64,000 nt of DNA from Gillisella vitis (GTDB taxonomy: Bacteria; Pseudomonadota; Alphaproteobacteria; Rhizobiales; Rhizobiaceae), in assembly GCF_001541345.2 (NCBI RefSeq), contig NZ_LMVL02000005.1, forward strand, positions 1 to 64,000, read 5' to 3'. The position numbers and the translations under genes are program-made. The notes under the pieces were generated by a model, which saw nothing but the letters and a program-made list of their open reading frames with translations, had not been told where the DNA came from and did no database searches. Of the stretch, positions 27,873-38,368 are shown in pieces (position 1 is the stretch's first letter; each line of letters begins with the position of its first letter).

Positions 27873-29483
27873 ATGGAGGAGCTTGGAGTGAACAATAGCC
27901 GTCTTGGGATCGAGACCATTGGCTTGGGCAAGGCCGCCAATGTCCATTATAATCTGCTGCCCGCCGCCCTTTATGAGCATGCGATCCGCAATAGCGAAGC
28001 CGTGCTGACTGCGGACGGCGCGCTTTTGGCCGAGACAGGACAGCATACGGGCCGCTCACCCAAGGACAAGTTCATCCTGCGTGACGCCAATACCGATAGC
28101 CAGATCTGGTGGGACAATAACAAGCCGATGTCGAAAGAGCATTTCGACATCCTGCATCAGGACATGCTGGCGCATGTGGCTGGCAAGACCCTGTTCGTCC
28201 AGGATCTGATTGGTGGTGCCGACGCCGCCAACGCTTTGCCAACCCGCGTGGTAACGGAACTTGCATGGCATTCGCTGTTTATCCGTAACCTGCTCATTCG
28301 TCCGGATCGCGCCGCGCTTGCCGATTTCGAAGCGAAATTCACCATTATCGACCTGCCCAGCTTCAAGGCTGATCCGGCCCGTCACGGCTGCCGGACCGAA
28401 ACGGTGATCGCCTGCGACTTCACCAACAATATCGTGTTGATCGCCGGTACCTACTATGCCGGTGAAATGAAGAAGTCGGTATTCACCGCGCTGAACTACA
28501 TGCTGCCTGCCAAACAGGTCATGCCAATGCACTGCTCGGCCAATGTCGGCCCGGCTGGCGATTCGGCTGTGTTCTTCGGTCTGTCCGGCACCGGCAAAAC
28601 CACGCTGTCTGCCGACCCTGCCCGCACGCTGATCGGCGATGACGAACATGGTTGGGGCGAGGACGGCATCTTCAACTTCGAAGGTGGCTGCTACGCCAAG
28701 ACCATCCGCCTTTCGGCAGAAGCCGAGCCGGAAATCTACGCGACCACCAAGCGGTTCGGCACGGTGCTGGAAAATGTCGTTCTGGATGAAAATCGGGTAC
28801 CGGATTTCAACGATGGCTCGAAGACCGAAAACACCCGTTGCGCCTATCCGCTGAACTTCATTCCCAACGCGTCGCCCACCGGCCGCGCCGGGCATCCGAA
28901 GACCATCATCATGCTGACCGCAGATGCCTTCGGCGTCATGCCGCCGATCGCCAAGCTGACACCAGAACAGGCGATGTACCACTTCCTTTCCGGCTACACC
29001 GCGAAAGTGGCTGGCACGGAGCGCGGCGTAACCGAGCCGGAAGCAACCTTCTCGACTTGCTTCGGCGCACCGTTCATGCCGCGTCATCCGGCAGAATATG
29101 GCAATCTGCTCAAGGAGTTGATTGCCCGCCACGAAGTGGATTGCTGGCTGGTCAACACCGGCTGGACCGGCGGTGCCTACGGCGTTGGTAACCGTATGCC
29201 GATCAAGGCAACTCGGGCGCTGCTGACGGCGGCTCTCTCCGGAGAGTTGAAGAAGGTCGAGTTCCGCACCGATGCCAATTTCGGCTTCGCGGTACCGGTT
29301 TCTGTCGAAGGCGTCGATACCAGCATTCTCGACCCACGCTCGACCTGGGCAAATGGGGCTGACTATGACGCGCAGGCCAAGAAACTGGTCGGCATGTTCA
29401 TCGCCAATTTCGAGAAATTCGAAGCCCATGTGGACAGCAATGTCCGCGATGCGGCTCCGGTTCTGGCTGTTGCTGCGCAGTAA
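27873..29483 (+). CDS. pckA: Phosphoenolpyruvate carboxykinase (ATP)
   Basis: A 536-residue ATP-type PEP carboxykinase, which turns oxaloacetate plus ATP into PEP and CO2 as the first step of gluconeogenesis on organic acids. The kinase-1a P-loop [11 protein letters not shown] is at residues 236-246, the kinase-2 Mg site is [13 protein letters not shown], and the adenine-binding and lysine regions PMHCSANVG and [13 protein letters not shown] are present. Length is typical. ATG 27873 is used; a GTG 15 bases later is preceded by GGAGGAG-like bases and could be an alternative. It is divergent from chvI and ends at a strong terminator. Confidence 0.97.
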   Translation: MEELGVNNSRLGIETIGLGKAANVHYNLLPAALYEHAIRNSEAVLTADGALLAETGQHTGRSPKDKFILRDANTDSQIWWDNNKPMSKEHFDILHQDMLAHVAGKTLFVQDLIGGADAANALPTRVVTELAWHSLFIRNLLIRPDRAALADFEAKFTIIDLPSFKADPARHGCRTETVIACDFTNNIVLIAGTYYAGEMKKSVFTALNYMLPAKQVMPMHCSANVGPAGDSAVFFGLSGTGKTTLSADPARTLIGDDEHGWGEDGIFNFEGGCYAKTIRLSAEAEPEIYATTKRFGTVLENVVLDENRVPDFNDGSKTENTRCAYPLNFIPNASPTGRAGHPKTIIMLTADAFGVMPPIAKLTPEQAMYHFLSGYTAKVAGTERGVTEPEATFSTCFGAPFMPRHPAEYGNLLKELIARHEVDCWLVNTGWTGGAYGVGNRMPIKATRALLTAALSGELKKVEFRTDANFGFAVPVSVEGVDTSILDPRSTWANGADYDAQAKKLVGMFIANFEKFEAHVDSNVRDAAPVLAVAAQ

Positions 29484-29484
29484 A

Positions 29485-29500
29485 CGTTTCACGTGTGACG
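29485..29500. other. Weak parS-like site
   Basis: CGTTTCACGTGTGACG matches parS at about 12 of 16 positions. Only one half-site is good, so ParB binding is doubtful. Confidence 0.25.
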
Positions 29501-29507
29501 ATTTTGG

Positions 29508-29539
29508 AAAGCCCGGCGATGATCATCGCCGGGCTTTTT
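29508..29539 (+). terminator. Rho-independent terminator of pckA
   Basis: Long stem AAAGCCCGGCGAT / ATCGCCGGGCTTT with a short GATC-type loop, followed by T residues. Confidence 0.93.
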
Positions 29540-29647
29540 CCATGGTGCTTAGGCTCCAGGAAAACAGCCTGAGATACCAAAGAACCGAGATTTGCCTGAA
29601 CTGGCGTTTTCCGCTACAGCCTCACGGCGAAAAGGCTGGACAGGACC

Positions 29648-30082
29648 ATGGCGAGCGACCCGCTCTATATCAATGACAGGATTACGATTGCCGGTTGGGA
29701 ACTGACCGAGCAATTCGTGCTGGCCGGTGGTCCGGGCGGGCAGAATGTCAACAAGGTCTCAACTGCCGTCCAATTGTTCTTTCCGCTGACAAGCTCTCCC
29801 TCGCTCCCGGACCGTATCAAGACCAATGCTATCAAATTGGCGGGCCGCCGCCTGTCAAAAGAAGGTGTGCTGTTGATCGAGGCCAGCCGCTTCCGAAGCC
29901 AGGAGCGCAATCGGGAAGATGCCCGCGAGAGGCTGAAGGAATTGCTGCGCGAAGCAGCCAAACCACCGCCGCCGCCGCGCCGGAAGACCAAACCCACCAA
30001 GGGCTCCATCGAGCGCCGGTTGAAGGCGAAGGTGGGACGCGGTGAAATCAAGAAAATGCGCGAGAAGCCGGATCAGGATTGA
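29648..30082 (+). CDS. arfB: Ribosome rescue factor ArfB (YaeJ)
   Basis: A 144-residue class I release-factor homologue lacking the codon-recognition domain. The GGQ catalytic motif is in LAGGPGGQNVNKVSTAVQL near residues 27-45. The C-terminal tail from about residue 105 is Arg/Lys/Pro rich (PPPPPRRKTKPTKGSIERRL), as in ArfB, where it enters the mRNA channel of stalled ribosomes. It hydrolyses peptidyl-tRNA on stalled ribosomes. It converges with the DUF3237 gene; no terminator is seen between them. Confidence 0.94.
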   Translation: MASDPLYINDRITIAGWELTEQFVLAGGPGGQNVNKVSTAVQLFFPLTSSPSLPDRIKTNAIKLAGRRLSKEGVLLIEASRFRSQERNREDARERLKELLREAAKPPPPPRRKTKPTKGSIERRLKAKVGRGEIKKMREKPDQD

Positions 30083-30136
30083 TCGCTCTCGTCGCGCAGT
30101 AACCTCCAAGGCCAACGCCTCCTCGATTCCCTGGAC

Positions 30137-30715
30137 TTAAACCAGACTGAACACGCGAATCAAAACCATCGGTTTGGGCCGTAAGCTGTGCAGGGTTCCA
30201 ACAAACACACGGCGATTCAGCCAGTCATGGGGTCCGTCCGGTGCGGTAATATCGATATGCGAAAAAGCATATTGCGTGCCATCCGGTTGGCGGTCGATCA
30301 ACACCCTGTTGTTGACGGTAATCACGGCACCGTCATCTGCCTGCAATTCATAAAGGGCGTTGAGAAGCCGCACACCGTCCTTGCGCAGCACTTGCCGGTC
30401 GGCACCGCCAGGCATGACCTTGCCCTTGATCCGCGGCCCGGCAAATTCTCCGCCGGTAATATTGATAATACGTCTGTCGCCCAGCGGAGACGCGCCGATC
30501 TCGATCGTATCTTGAAGGGTAAAAATCGCCTCATAGACGAATTCTATCCGGGGCAAAGCGATGGGAATATCTGATAGCGGACCGCCGCCGGTTTTTGTAT
30601 CCGCTGCCTGTCCGCTCTGCCCTGCGGCGGTCGCGGCTATCACTGTTGCTGCCGCACCCAGAAACACACGCCTGCCGGAAACCAGCGCGGCTTTGTTGGG
30701 ATCAATGAATGTCAT
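30137..30715 (-). CDS. DUF3237 family protein with twin-arginine-like signal
   Basis: A 192-residue protein. Residues about 13-37 (SGRRVFLGAAATVIAATAAG) form a twin-arginine-type signal followed by AQAAD-like cleavage context, so export by Tat is likely. The rest is the DUF3237 beta-rich domain, with EFVYEAIFTLQDTIEIG, GDRRIINITGGEFAGPRIKG and the C-terminal DWLNRRVFVGTLHS. No enzymatic activity is established for this family. It lies alone between arfB (convergent) and coaA, which is on the same strand and downstream by direction of reading after a 64-base gap at its start. Confidence 0.8.
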   Translation of the reverse strand: MTFIDPNKAALVSGRRVFLGAAATVIAATAAGQSGQAADTKTGGGPLSDIPIALPRIEFVYEAIFTLQDTIEIGASPLGDRRIINITGGEFAGPRIKGKVMPGGADRQVLRKDGVRLLNALYELQADDGAVITVNNRVLIDRQPDGTQYAFSHIDITAPDGPHDWLNRRVFVGTLHSLRPKPMVLIRVFSLV

Positions 30716-30780
30716 AACTCTCCTCCCAGAGATAAAACCTTATGAAAACATCAACCTATAACAATAGATGGGCGCTTGCC

Positions 30781-31773
30781 CTATAATTTCCGCAGTGCCA
30801 CCTGTTCAACCAGATGATTTTCTCCCTTACGCAGGATCAAATCGGCCCGGGGCCGGGTCGGCTGAATATTGTCGCGCAGATTTATCAGGTTGATGTGGCT
30901 CCAGAGATTTTCGGCAATGGTTAGAGCTTCATCTTCGCTGATCGTCGCATAACGGTGAAAGTAGGAATTCGGATCGCGGAAGGCCGTTTGCCGCAGCTTC
31001 ATGAACCGTTTTACGTACCAATTATGGATCAGGCTTTCCTCGGCATCGATATAGATCGAGAAGTCGAAGAAATCCGAGACCATCGGCACGATCTTGCCAT
31101 CGCGCGGCAGGTCGCGCGATTGCAGCACATTGATGCCCTCGAAAATCAGGATATCCGGCCGGTCGATGATGGTATGTTGGTCAGGCAGCACGTCATAGGT
31201 CAAATGAGAGTAGCGTGGCGCCTTGACATTCTGCTGCCCGGCCTTGATGGCCGACAGAAACCGCAGCAGGGCCGCCGTATCGTAACTCTCGGGAAACCCT
31301 TTGCGATTGAGCTTGTTGTCGCGCACCAGCGTTGCGTTCGAATACAGAAAGCCATCGGTGGTGACCAGATCAACTTTCGGGCTGGAGGGCCAGCGGGCCA
31401 AAAGCTCCTTCAGCACGCGCGCCGTGGTGGATTTTCCCACCGCCACCGATCCGGCAATACCGATGATAAACGGCGTCTTGGTCACATTGGTGCTGAGAAA
31501 GCGGTTGCGCTGCTCAAACAGCAATTGCGACGATTCGACATGCGAGGATAACAGCCGCGACAACGCCAGATAGATCCGCCGTACCTCGGCAAGATCGATC
31601 GGGTCATCGATGGATCGCAGGCGATGGACTTCGTCCAATGTCAGGGTCAGCGGTGTATCGGCCCGAAACCGCGCCCATTCCTCCGACGAAAAGAACAGAT
31701 AGGGCGAGTAGCTGCCTACCTGGAAATGATCAAGGGCTTCCTCCCCCTCGGCCTGCCTGATCGCTGTCGTCAT
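30781..31773 (-). CDS. coaA: Type I pantothenate kinase
   Basis: A 330-residue CoaA, which phosphorylates pantothenate in the first step of coenzyme A synthesis. The P-loop is [17 protein letters not shown] near residue 105, and the conserved [10 protein letters not shown] and [14 protein letters not shown] segments follow, with HLTYDV and FEGINVLQ further on. Length is typical. It follows hisE by five bases and is the last gene of the his cluster, so it is probably cotranscribed with histidine genes. Confidence 0.96.
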   Translation of the reverse strand: MTTAIRQAEGEEALDHFQVGSYSPYLFFSSEEWARFRADTPLTLTLDEVHRLRSIDDPIDLAEVRRIYLALSRLLSSHVESSQLLFEQRNRFLSTNVTKTPFIIGIAGSVAVGKSTTARVLKELLARWPSSPKVDLVTTDGFLYSNATLVRDNKLNRKGFPESYDTAALLRFLSAIKAGQQNVKAPRYSHLTYDVLPDQHTIIDRPDILIFEGINVLQSRDLPRDGKIVPMVSDFFDFSIYIDAEESLIHNWYVKRFMKLRQTAFRDPNSYFHRYATISEDEALTIAENLWSHINLINLRDNIQPTRPRADLILRKGENHLVEQVALRKL

Positions 31774-31778
31774 GTGTC

Positions 31779-32093
31779 CTACCGACTGGCCTTTTCGCTG
31801 AGGCCCGATTGGGCGGTGCGCCGTTGCAACTCTTCCATCACCGTTTCTATCGGGATATCGGCAATTTTCAATACGACCAACAGGTGATAAAGCAAATCGG
31901 CACTCTCATAGATCAGGTTGGCGCGGTCATTTTTGACCGCTGCCATCACGGCCTCGATAGCCTCTTCGCCAAGCTTCTTAGCGGCCTTGTCCTGGCCCGC
32001 TGTGACCAGCTTTGCCGTCCAGCTTTCATCCGGCGAAGCCTTGGCACGGGTGGCGACGATGGTCTCCAGATCGGACAGCGTGAATGTGGTCAT
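31779..32093 (-). CDS. hisE: Phosphoribosyl-ATP diphosphatase
   Basis: A 104-residue single-domain HisE, step two of histidine synthesis, of the MazG-like all-alpha fold. The metal site is [16 protein letters not shown] with downstream [13 protein letters not shown]. HisI is not fused and is not in the window. It is 12 bases after hisF. Confidence 0.95.
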   Translation of the reverse strand: MTTFTLSDLETIVATRAKASPDESWTAKLVTAGQDKAAKKLGEEAIEAVMAAVKNDRANLIYESADLLYHLLVVLKIADIPIETVMEELQRRTAQSGLSEKASR

Positions 32094-32105
32094 GAAATTG
32101 CCCTT

Positions 32106-32900
32106 TCAGGCCTGGTCGAGACGCATGGGGATACCGGCATTGGCCATATGGGCCTTGGCCTCGGCTATCGAATAGGTACCGAAATGGAAAATCGACGCTG
32201 CGAGAACGGCAGTGGCGTGGCCTTGCCTGACACCCGCCACCAGATCGTCCAACGTGCCAACGCCGCCAGAGGCAATCACCGGCACCCGAACCGCATCAGC
32301 AATAGCGCGGGTCAGTTCCAAATCATAACCGCTTTTGGTGCCGTCACGATCCATCGAGGTGACCAGCAATTCGCCTGCGCCACGCTCGACCATTTTGACC
32401 GCAAATTCGACAGCGTCAATGCCGGTCGCATTGCGCCCTCCATGGGTATAAATCTCCCAGGCGCTGAGATTGTCGCCACCGCTGGCCTGGCTCCGGCGAC
32501 GTTTTGCATCAATCGAAACCACAATACATTGATTGCCGAATTTATCGGCGGCTTCGGCGACAAAATCGGGATTACTCACGGCTGCCGAGTTGATTGAAAC
32601 CTTATCGGCACCGGCCAGCAACAGCTTGCGAATATCGCCAACCGCCCGCACACCGCCCCCCACCGTAACCGGCATGAAGCAATGATCTGCGGTGCGGGCG
32701 ACGACATCAAAAATCGTCTCGCGATTATCAGATGAGGCAGTAATGTCCAAAAAGCAAAGCTCATCGGCACCGGCTGCGTCATAGGCCTTGGCCGCTTCGA
32801 CAGGATCACCGGCATCGATCAGATCGACAAAGTTCACGCCCTTGACAACGCGGCCATCTTTTACATCGAGACAAGGAATAATACGGGCCTTGAGTGTCAC
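32106..32900 (-). CDS. hisF: Imidazole glycerol phosphate synthase, cyclase subunit
   Basis: A 264-residue (beta/alpha)8 barrel. Catalytic Asp is in [16 protein letters not shown] at the first strand, and the second Asp is in [14 protein letters not shown]; phosphate-binding glycine loops (VGGGVR, ASGGVG) are present. With HisH it makes imidazole glycerol phosphate and AICAR. The start codon is GTG (32898-32900), overlapping the hisA stop as GTGA, so the two genes are coupled. Confidence 0.97.
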   Translation of the reverse strand: MTLKARIIPCLDVKDGRVVKGVNFVDLIDAGDPVEAAKAYDAAGADELCFLDITASSDNRETIFDVVARTADHCFMPVTVGGGVRAVGDIRKLLLAGADKVSINSAAVSNPDFVAEAADKFGNQCIVVSIDAKRRRSQASGGDNLSAWEIYTHGGRNATGIDAVEFAVKMVERGAGELLVTSMDRDGTKSGYDLELTRAIADAVRVPVIASGGVGTLDDLVAGVRQGHATAVLAASIFHFGTYSIAEAKAHMANAGIPMRLDQA

Positions 32901-33643
32901 AGGATGGCATCCTTTTTCGCATCGGCAATCAAGGCCAGCGCTTCCGCCGGGTCGATCCGTCCATCATAAAGGGCGCGACCGGAAATTGCACCTTCCAGTT
33001 TGCGCGCATCCGGCTCCAACATCCGGCGGATATCCTCTATTGACGCCAACCCGCCAGACGCGATGACAGGGATGGAGACCGCATCCGCCAGTTCCAGTGT
33101 CGAAGCCCAGTTTATTCCGGTCAGAATGCCGTCCCGGTCGATATCCGTATAAATGATTGCCGCAACGCCTGCGCCTTCAAACTTCTTCGCTAGCTCGACC
33201 ACGCCGAGTTCGGAGGCTTCCGCCCAGCCTTCCACGGCAACTTTGCCACCCTTGGCATCAATGCCAACAGCGATCTTGCCGGGGAACAACTTACAGGCCT
33301 CAATCACCAGGGCCGGATCGCGCACGGCGACCGTGCCGAGAATGACGCGCGACAGGCCATGCTGAAGCCAGGTTTCGATATGGGCAAGACTGCGGATACC
33401 ACCGCCCAGCTGGACCGGATTTTTCGTGGCCTTGAGAATGGCATCCACCGCTGCACCATTGACGGTTTCACCGGCAAAAGCGCCGTTCAGGTCAACGACA
33501 TGCAGCCATTCAAAGCCTTGGTCTTCAAAGGCCTTGGCCTGCGCACCGGGATCGGGATTATAGACCGTGGCTTGCTCCATATCGCCCAGCTTGAGGCGAA
33601 CGCATTGGCCGTCTTTAAGGTCGATGGCAGGAAAGAGGATCAT
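32897..33643 (-). CDS. hisA: Phosphoribosylformimino-AICAR isomerase
   Basis: A 248-residue (beta/alpha)8 barrel isomerase of histidine synthesis. The first catalytic Asp is in [14 protein letters not shown] and the second in [13 protein letters not shown]; phosphate loops are LGGGIRS and ASGGLAS. The stop overlaps hisF; hisH ends 24 bases upstream of its start. Confidence 0.97.
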   Translation of the reverse strand: MILFPAIDLKDGQCVRLKLGDMEQATVYNPDPGAQAKAFEDQGFEWLHVVDLNGAFAGETVNGAAVDAILKATKNPVQLGGGIRSLAHIETWLQHGLSRVILGTVAVRDPALVIEACKLFPGKIAVGIDAKGGKVAVEGWAEASELGVVELAKKFEGAGVAAIIYTDIDRDGILTGINWASTLELADAVSIPVIASGGLASIEDIRRMLEPDARKLEGAISGRALYDGRIDPAEALALIADAKKDAIL

Positions 33644-33667
33644 CGTATGCTATCCATCGGCACGGGC

Positions 33668-34318
33668 TCACGGCGCCCAATTGAGAAAATTAGAAATCAG
33701 CTGGAGGCCTAGCGTCTGGCTCTTTTCCGGATGGAATTGCGCGCCTGCCATATTGTCACGCCCCACAAAAGCAGTCATCGGGCCGCCATAGTCGGTTGTG
33801 GCAATAACCTCATCGGCATTGGTGGCCGCCAGATGGTAGGAATGGACGAAATAGGCATGCAACCCGTCATTGCCGGTGGCAATCCCGTCAAATAGCGGAT
33901 GCGGACGGGTAAGTGTCAGCGTGTTCCAGCCGATCTGCGGGATCTTCAGGGCCGGATCGGAAGGGGTCATTTCCACTACATCGCCCGCAATCCAGCCGAG
34001 GCCTTCGGTCACGGTTTTTTCCAACCCGCGCGACGACATCAGCTGCATACCGACGCAGATACCAAGGAACGGTCGAGCCTTGACCTCGACCGCTTCGACC
34101 AGCGCTTCATGCATGCCAGGCACGGCATCCAAACCCCGCTTGCAATCGGCATAGGCACCGACGCCGGGCAGGACGATCCGGTCGGCGGTTGCCACCCGGT
34201 CTGCCTTGTCGGTCAGTTCGATTTCGGCATCAAGGCCGGATTCCCGGACGGCCCGCTCGAACGCCTTGGTGGCGGAGCGCAGGTTTCCCGATCCATAGTC
34301 AATAATCACAACACGCAT
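33668..34318 (-). CDS. hisH: Imidazole glycerol phosphate synthase, glutaminase subunit
   Basis: A 216-residue class I glutamine amidotransferase. The nucleophile elbow is [10 protein letters not shown] (catalytic Cys) near residue 88, the oxyanion region is VLPGVGAY, and the His-Glu pair is in [10 protein letters not shown] near the C-terminus. It supplies ammonia to HisF. It lies 27 bases after hisB. Confidence 0.97.
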   Translation of the reverse strand: MRVVIIDYGSGNLRSATKAFERAVRESGLDAEIELTDKADRVATADRIVLPGVGAYADCKRGLDAVPGMHEALVEAVEVKARPFLGICVGMQLMSSRGLEKTVTEGLGWIAGDVVEMTPSDPALKIPQIGWNTLTLTRPHPLFDGIATGNDGLHAYFVHSYHLAATNADEVIATTDYGGPMTAFVGRDNMAGAQFHPEKSQTLGLQLISNFLNWAP

Positions 34319-34345
34319 GGAGGCTCAGATCCTCAGCTTGATCGT

Positions 34346-34942
34346 TTACAACATTCCCTTGGTGGACGGAATGCGGCCCGCCTGGCGCGGGTCAATTTCA
34401 GTGGCGCTGCGCAGGGCGCGGGCGACGGCCTTGAAGCAGGTTTCGGCGATATGGTGGTTATTAGCGCCGTAATGATTGAGGATATGCAGGGTAATACCGG
34501 CATTTTGCGCCAGCGCCTGAAAGAATTCCCGTACCAGTTCGGTATCGAATGTACCGATCTTCGGTGCCGAGAAAGCGACGTTCCAAACCAGAAAAGGCCG
34601 GCCTGAAACATCGATAGCCGCCTTGGTCATGGTCTCGTCCATGGCGAGATCAATCGAGGCATAGCGCACGATGCCGCGCCGGTCGCCCAATGCCTTGGAA
34701 ATCGCCTGGCCGATGGCAATGCCGGTGTCTTCGACGGTGTGGTGATCATCGATATGCAGATCGCCCGTGACGTCGATATCCATATCGATCAGCGAATGGC
34801 GGCTGAGCTGGTCCAGCATATGGTCGAAGAAACCGACCCCCGTCGAAATCTTCGAGGTGCCGGTGCCGTCGATAGTGACGGAAACCGAGACCGAAGTTTC
34901 GTTGGTCTTGCGCGAAATGCTGGCGCTGCGGCTCTCTGCCAT
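34346..34942 (-). CDS. hisB: Imidazoleglycerol-phosphate dehydratase
   Basis: A 198-residue single-function HisB. The two metal-binding repeats are visible as [30 protein letters not shown] and, near the C-terminus, [16 protein letters not shown]. It is first in the hisB-hisH-hisA-hisF-hisE-coaA run. The 194-base gap to hslV holds divergent promoters. Confidence 0.97.
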   Translation of the reverse strand: MAESRSASISRKTNETSVSVSVTIDGTGTSKISTGVGFFDHMLDQLSRHSLIDMDIDVTGDLHIDDHHTVEDTGIAIGQAISKALGDRRGIVRYASIDLAMDETMTKAAIDVSGRPFLVWNVAFSAPKIGTFDTELVREFFQALAQNAGITLHILNHYGANNHHIAETCFKAVARALRSATEIDPRQAGRIPSTKGML

Positions 34943-35136
34943 GGCCTTCTCCTTGAAAATATGCCGTTCCTTATCAGGCGGGGGTTGAAATATCCAGAAG
35001 GACGGGCCGGGTTTTTCGGTGATCCGGCGGCTTGGCCTCGCAGCCGGGCCTTGGCGTTTGCAATTGTGTTTTGGCCGCTTACATAAAGGTCAATCGAAGC
35101 GCCGGATTGGACGGCGATGGACTGGAACGGATCGAT

Positions 35137-35697
35137 ATGAGCGAACATAATCCCTATGGAACCATGCATGGCACCACGATTATCACGGTGCGCAAGGGCG
35201 GCATGGTGGTGATGGCCGGTGACGGTCAGGTCAGCCTTGGCCAGACCGTGATGAAGGGCAATGCCCGCAAGGTGCGCCGCATTGGCAAGGGCGAGGTGAT
35301 CGCCGGTTTTGCTGGCGCGACGGCGGATGCCTTCACCCTGCTGGAGCGGCTGGAAAAGAAGCTGGAGCAATATCCCGGCCAGCTGATGCGCGCCGCCGTC
35401 GAGCTTGCCAAGGACTGGCGCACCGACAAATATCTGCGCAATCTGGAAGCGATGATGCTGGTGGCCGACAAGACGGTGACGCTGGCGATTACCGGCAATG
35501 GCGACGTGCTGGAACCCGAACATGGCACGATTGCCATCGGTTCCGGCGGCAATTACGCGCTGGCTGCGGCTCTGGCCTTGATGGATACCGACAAATCGGC
35601 GGAAGACGTGGCCCGCAAGGCCATGAAGATCGCCGCCGATATCTGCGTCTATACCAATGAAAACGTGCTGGTCGAAACGCTGGAAAGCGCCAACTGA
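35137..35697 (+). CDS. hslV: ATP-dependent protease subunit HslV
   Basis: A 186-residue proteasome-like peptidase. The catalytic Thr is in [20 protein letters not shown], so a short N-terminal peptide must be removed or, if translation starts at the later ATG (35164), only a few residues. The [13 protein letters not shown] and [12 protein letters not shown] segments are conserved. ATG 35137 ([12 protein letters not shown]) is the start used in relatives; the open frame begins further upstream. hslU starts 37 bases downstream. Confidence 0.96.
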   Translation: MSEHNPYGTMHGTTIITVRKGGMVVMAGDGQVSLGQTVMKGNARKVRRIGKGEVIAGFAGATADAFTLLERLEKKLEQYPGQLMRAAVELAKDWRTDKYLRNLEAMMLVADKTVTLAITGNGDVLEPEHGTIAIGSGGNYALAAALALMDTDKSAEDVARKAMKIAADICVYTNENVLVETLESAN

Positions 35698-35734
35698 CCG
35701 CTCTTCTTCTCCCCTCTTCCCAGGTGTAATCTCA

Positions 35735-37042
35735 ATGACAACTTTTTCACCCCGCGAAATCGTCTCGGAACTCGACCGCTATATCATCGGTCAGAACGAT
35801 GCAAAGCGTGCCGTGGCGATTGCGCTGCGCAACCGCTGGCGCCGCCAGCAGCTCGATGAGAGCCTGCGCGACGAAGTCATGCCCAAGAACATCCTGATGA
35901 TCGGCCCGACCGGCGTCGGCAAGACCGAAATTTCCCGGCGCCTCGCCAAACTGGCTGGCGCACCCTTTATCAAGGTCGAGGCCACAAAATTCACCGAGGT
36001 CGGCTATGTCGGCCGCGACGTGGAACAAATCATCCGCGATCTCGTGGAAATCGGCATCGGCCTGATCAAGGAAAAAAAGCGGCTGGAGGTGGAAGCCAAG
36101 GCCCATGCCGGTGCCGAAGAGCGGGTGCTGGATGCGCTGGTCGGCGCCACCGCTTCGCCCGCGACCCGTGATAGCTTCCGCAAGAAACTGCGGGCCGGAG
36201 AGCTGGACGACAAGGAAATCGATATCGAGGTTGCAGAGACAAGCTCCGGCATGCCGGGCTTTGAAATTCCCGGCATGCCGGGGGCCAATGTCGGCATTCT
36301 CAACCTGTCCGACATGTTTGGCAAAGCGATGGGCGGCCGCACCAAGAAGGTCCGCACCACCGTCAAGACTTCTTACGCCGATCTGATCCGTGACGAATCC
36401 GACAAGCTGATCGACAATGAAGTGATCCAGCGCGAGGCGGTGAAATCCGTTGAAAACGACGGCATCGTCTTCCTCGACGAAATCGACAAGATCGCCAACC
36501 GGGAAGGCGCCATGGGCGCCGGTGTCTCCCGCGAAGGCGTGCAGCGCGACCTTCTGCCCCTGGTGGAAGGCACCACGGTTGCCACCAAATATGGGCCGGT
36601 GAAAACCGACCATATCCTGTTTATCGCATCGGGGGCTTTCCATGTCTCCAAACCATCCGACCTGCTGCCGGAATTGCAGGGCCGGTTGCCGATTCGCGTT
36701 GAGCTAAAGGCGCTGACCAAGGAGGATTTTCGCCGGATTCTGACGGAAACCGAGGCCAGCCTCATTCGTCAATACATCGCGCTGATGGCCACTGAACAGC
36801 TGGATCTCGAATTTACCGAGGATGCCATTGATGCGCTGGCGGATGTTGCCGTCAACCTCAACAGCTCGATTGAAAATATCGGCGCGCGGCGTTTGCAGAC
36901 GGTGATGGAGCGGGTTCTCGACGACATTTCCTTCAACGCGCCGGATCGCGGCGGGGCGAAAGTGATGATCGATTCGGCCTATGTGCGCGAGCATGTCGGC
37001 GAAATCGCTGCCGATGCGGATCTGTCGCGCTATATTCTGTGA
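35735..37042 (+). CDS. hslU: ATP-dependent unfoldase subunit HslU
   Basis: A 435-residue AAA+ unfoldase partner of HslV. Walker A is [17 protein letters not shown] near residue 57, Walker B is [12 protein letters not shown] near 250, and the pore loop GYVGRDVE follows the Walker A region; the I domain (residues about 110-230) carries a repeated Met-Pro-Gly stretch. The ATG at 35735 starts the conserved [17 protein letters not shown]; the frame opens earlier but overlaps hslV. Many rhizobia place an acetyltransferase gene between hslV and hslU; here they are adjacent. Confidence 0.96.
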   Translation: MTTFSPREIVSELDRYIIGQNDAKRAVAIALRNRWRRQQLDESLRDEVMPKNILMIGPTGVGKTEISRRLAKLAGAPFIKVEATKFTEVGYVGRDVEQIIRDLVEIGIGLIKEKKRLEVEAKAHAGAEERVLDALVGATASPATRDSFRKKLRAGELDDKEIDIEVAETSSGMPGFEIPGMPGANVGILNLSDMFGKAMGGRTKKVRTTVKTSYADLIRDESDKLIDNEVIQREAVKSVENDGIVFLDEIDKIANREGAMGAGVSREGVQRDLLPLVEGTTVATKYGPVKTDHILFIASGAFHVSKPSDLLPELQGRLPIRVELKALTKEDFRRILTETEASLIRQYIALMATEQLDLEFTEDAIDALADVAVNLNSSIENIGARRLQTVMERVLDDISFNAPDRGGAKVMIDSAYVREHVGEIAADADLSRYIL

Positions 37043-37120
37043 TGTTTTCGCACCGGAATGGGGTGAAATCGGCAAATCACCGCCCTAATTCGGCCTTGTG
37101 ACCGGTCGACAGTCGACAGC

Positions 37121-37150
37121 AGCGGCCCTCCCTCTATAAGGAGGGCCGCT
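37121..37150. other. Hairpin downstream of hslU
   Basis: A perfect ten-to-eleven base stem (AGCGGCCCTCC / GGAGGGCCGCT) with loop CTCTATAA. No T-run follows on either strand, so it is a weak terminator at best; it may stabilise the hslU mRNA 3' end. Confidence 0.6.
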
Positions 37151-37215
37151 CGCCGTAATAGGGCAAGGCGGTATCGGGTTGGTGAAACATCGTTCCGATC
37201 TGCAATATATACGGG

Positions 37216-38172
37216 ATGGAAATGGTGCGTCGCTTAGCTCTGGTCTTTATTCTCTCGGTTTCATGTGCTTTTTCCGCTGCCTTCGTGCCGGAAATCCAGG
37301 CTGCCGAGGTGCGAATGGTGCCTGCGGGCAATCGCAATGCTGAACAGCCGTCGATTCCCGGCGCATCGAAGCAGCGCACCAAGGAAACCAAGACCACCTT
37401 CGATCTGAAATACGAGAAGATTCGCGATCTGCTCATCAAGGACCGCCAGTTGATCGGCAAGATCAAGAAAACCGCGGCAGCCTATGATATCGATCCGATC
37501 CACATCGTTGGCGCGCTGGTCGGTGAGCATACCTATAATGTCGATGCCTATGACACATTGCAGAGTTACTATGTGAAGGCCGCTTCCTATGCCGGTCACA
37601 CGTTTCGCTTTGCCTATGATGGCGAGGATGTCGATGATTTCGTCGCCCGCCCGGAATTTGCCGCCTGCGCCGACTTGAAGGATTCGGCAAAACTCTGGAC
37701 CTGCCGGGAAAATGTCTGGGAAGACAAATTCCAGGGCAAGCGGGTCGGCAACAAGAGCTTTCCCAATAATCGCTTCAGCGCGGTGTTTTTCCAGCCTTTC
37801 TATGCCGGGCAAACCTTTGGCCTTGGCCAGATCAATCCGCTGACGGCATTGATGCTGACCGATATGGTCCACAAGACATCTGGCTATCCCAAGCTGGACG
37901 AGAACGATGCGGCAGGGCTCTATAAGGCCATCATGGATCCGGATACCTCACTCGCCTATATCGCCGCGATCATCCGCAAATCCATCGATGACTATAAAAC
38001 CTATGCCAATGTGGATATTTCCAACAATCCGGGCCTGACGGCGACGCTTTACAATGTCGGGAATTCCGAGGCGCGCGCCCGGGCGCTGGGACGGCGCGGC
38101 GGCCTGCCGGAAGAAAATTACTATGGCTGGCTGGTCAATGACCGGCTGAAAGAACTTGAAGGCCTGCTCTAG
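37216..38172 (+). CDS. DUF1402 family exported protein, lytic-transglycosylase-like
   Basis: A 318-residue protein with an N-terminal signal peptide (RLALVFILSVSCAFSAAFV, cleavage near AQAAE-type site at about 30). It belongs to DUF1402, found in rhizobia. Three pieces recall soluble lytic transglycosylases in the correct order: Glu104 in GALVGEHTYN (catalytic Glu), FGLGQINPLTALML at 201-214 (the GLMQ motif), and TLYNVGN near 277-283 (the AYNxG motif). A roughly 95-residue insertion lies between the first two. I infer a periplasmic murein-lyase-like protein, but no activity is known to me for the family. It follows hslU at 173 bases. Confidence 0.8.
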   Translation: MEMVRRLALVFILSVSCAFSAAFVPEIQAAEVRMVPAGNRNAEQPSIPGASKQRTKETKTTFDLKYEKIRDLLIKDRQLIGKIKKTAAAYDIDPIHIVGALVGEHTYNVDAYDTLQSYYVKAASYAGHTFRFAYDGEDVDDFVARPEFAACADLKDSAKLWTCRENVWEDKFQGKRVGNKSFPNNRFSAVFFQPFYAGQTFGLGQINPLTALMLTDMVHKTSGYPKLDENDAAGLYKAIMDPDTSLAYIAAIIRKSIDDYKTYANVDISNNPGLTATLYNVGNSEARARALGRRGGLPEENYYGWLVNDRLKELEGLL

Positions 38173-38368
38173 GCCCTGTGGGGCCTCATTTGTGTAATGT
38201 CCTCTGTAAGCTTAAGCATTTCAATCGCATGGCTATACGAAGCGACAATCGGCACTGCGCTATACCGTTTTGTGTTGGCTGACGCCCGACTATTGCATGC
38301 GCTTTAAGTTGAATTCCGCATAATAACCATCATATATGTGACAACAGGATTTCTCCAAGGAGCAGCCA

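Noticed and set aside
28056..29492. Minus-strand open frame of 478 codons opposite pckA
   Set aside because: Antisense shadow of pckA with no recognisable protein motif.
29485..29500. Full parS site after pckA
   Set aside because: Only one half matches well (about 12 of 16), so it is listed as weak.
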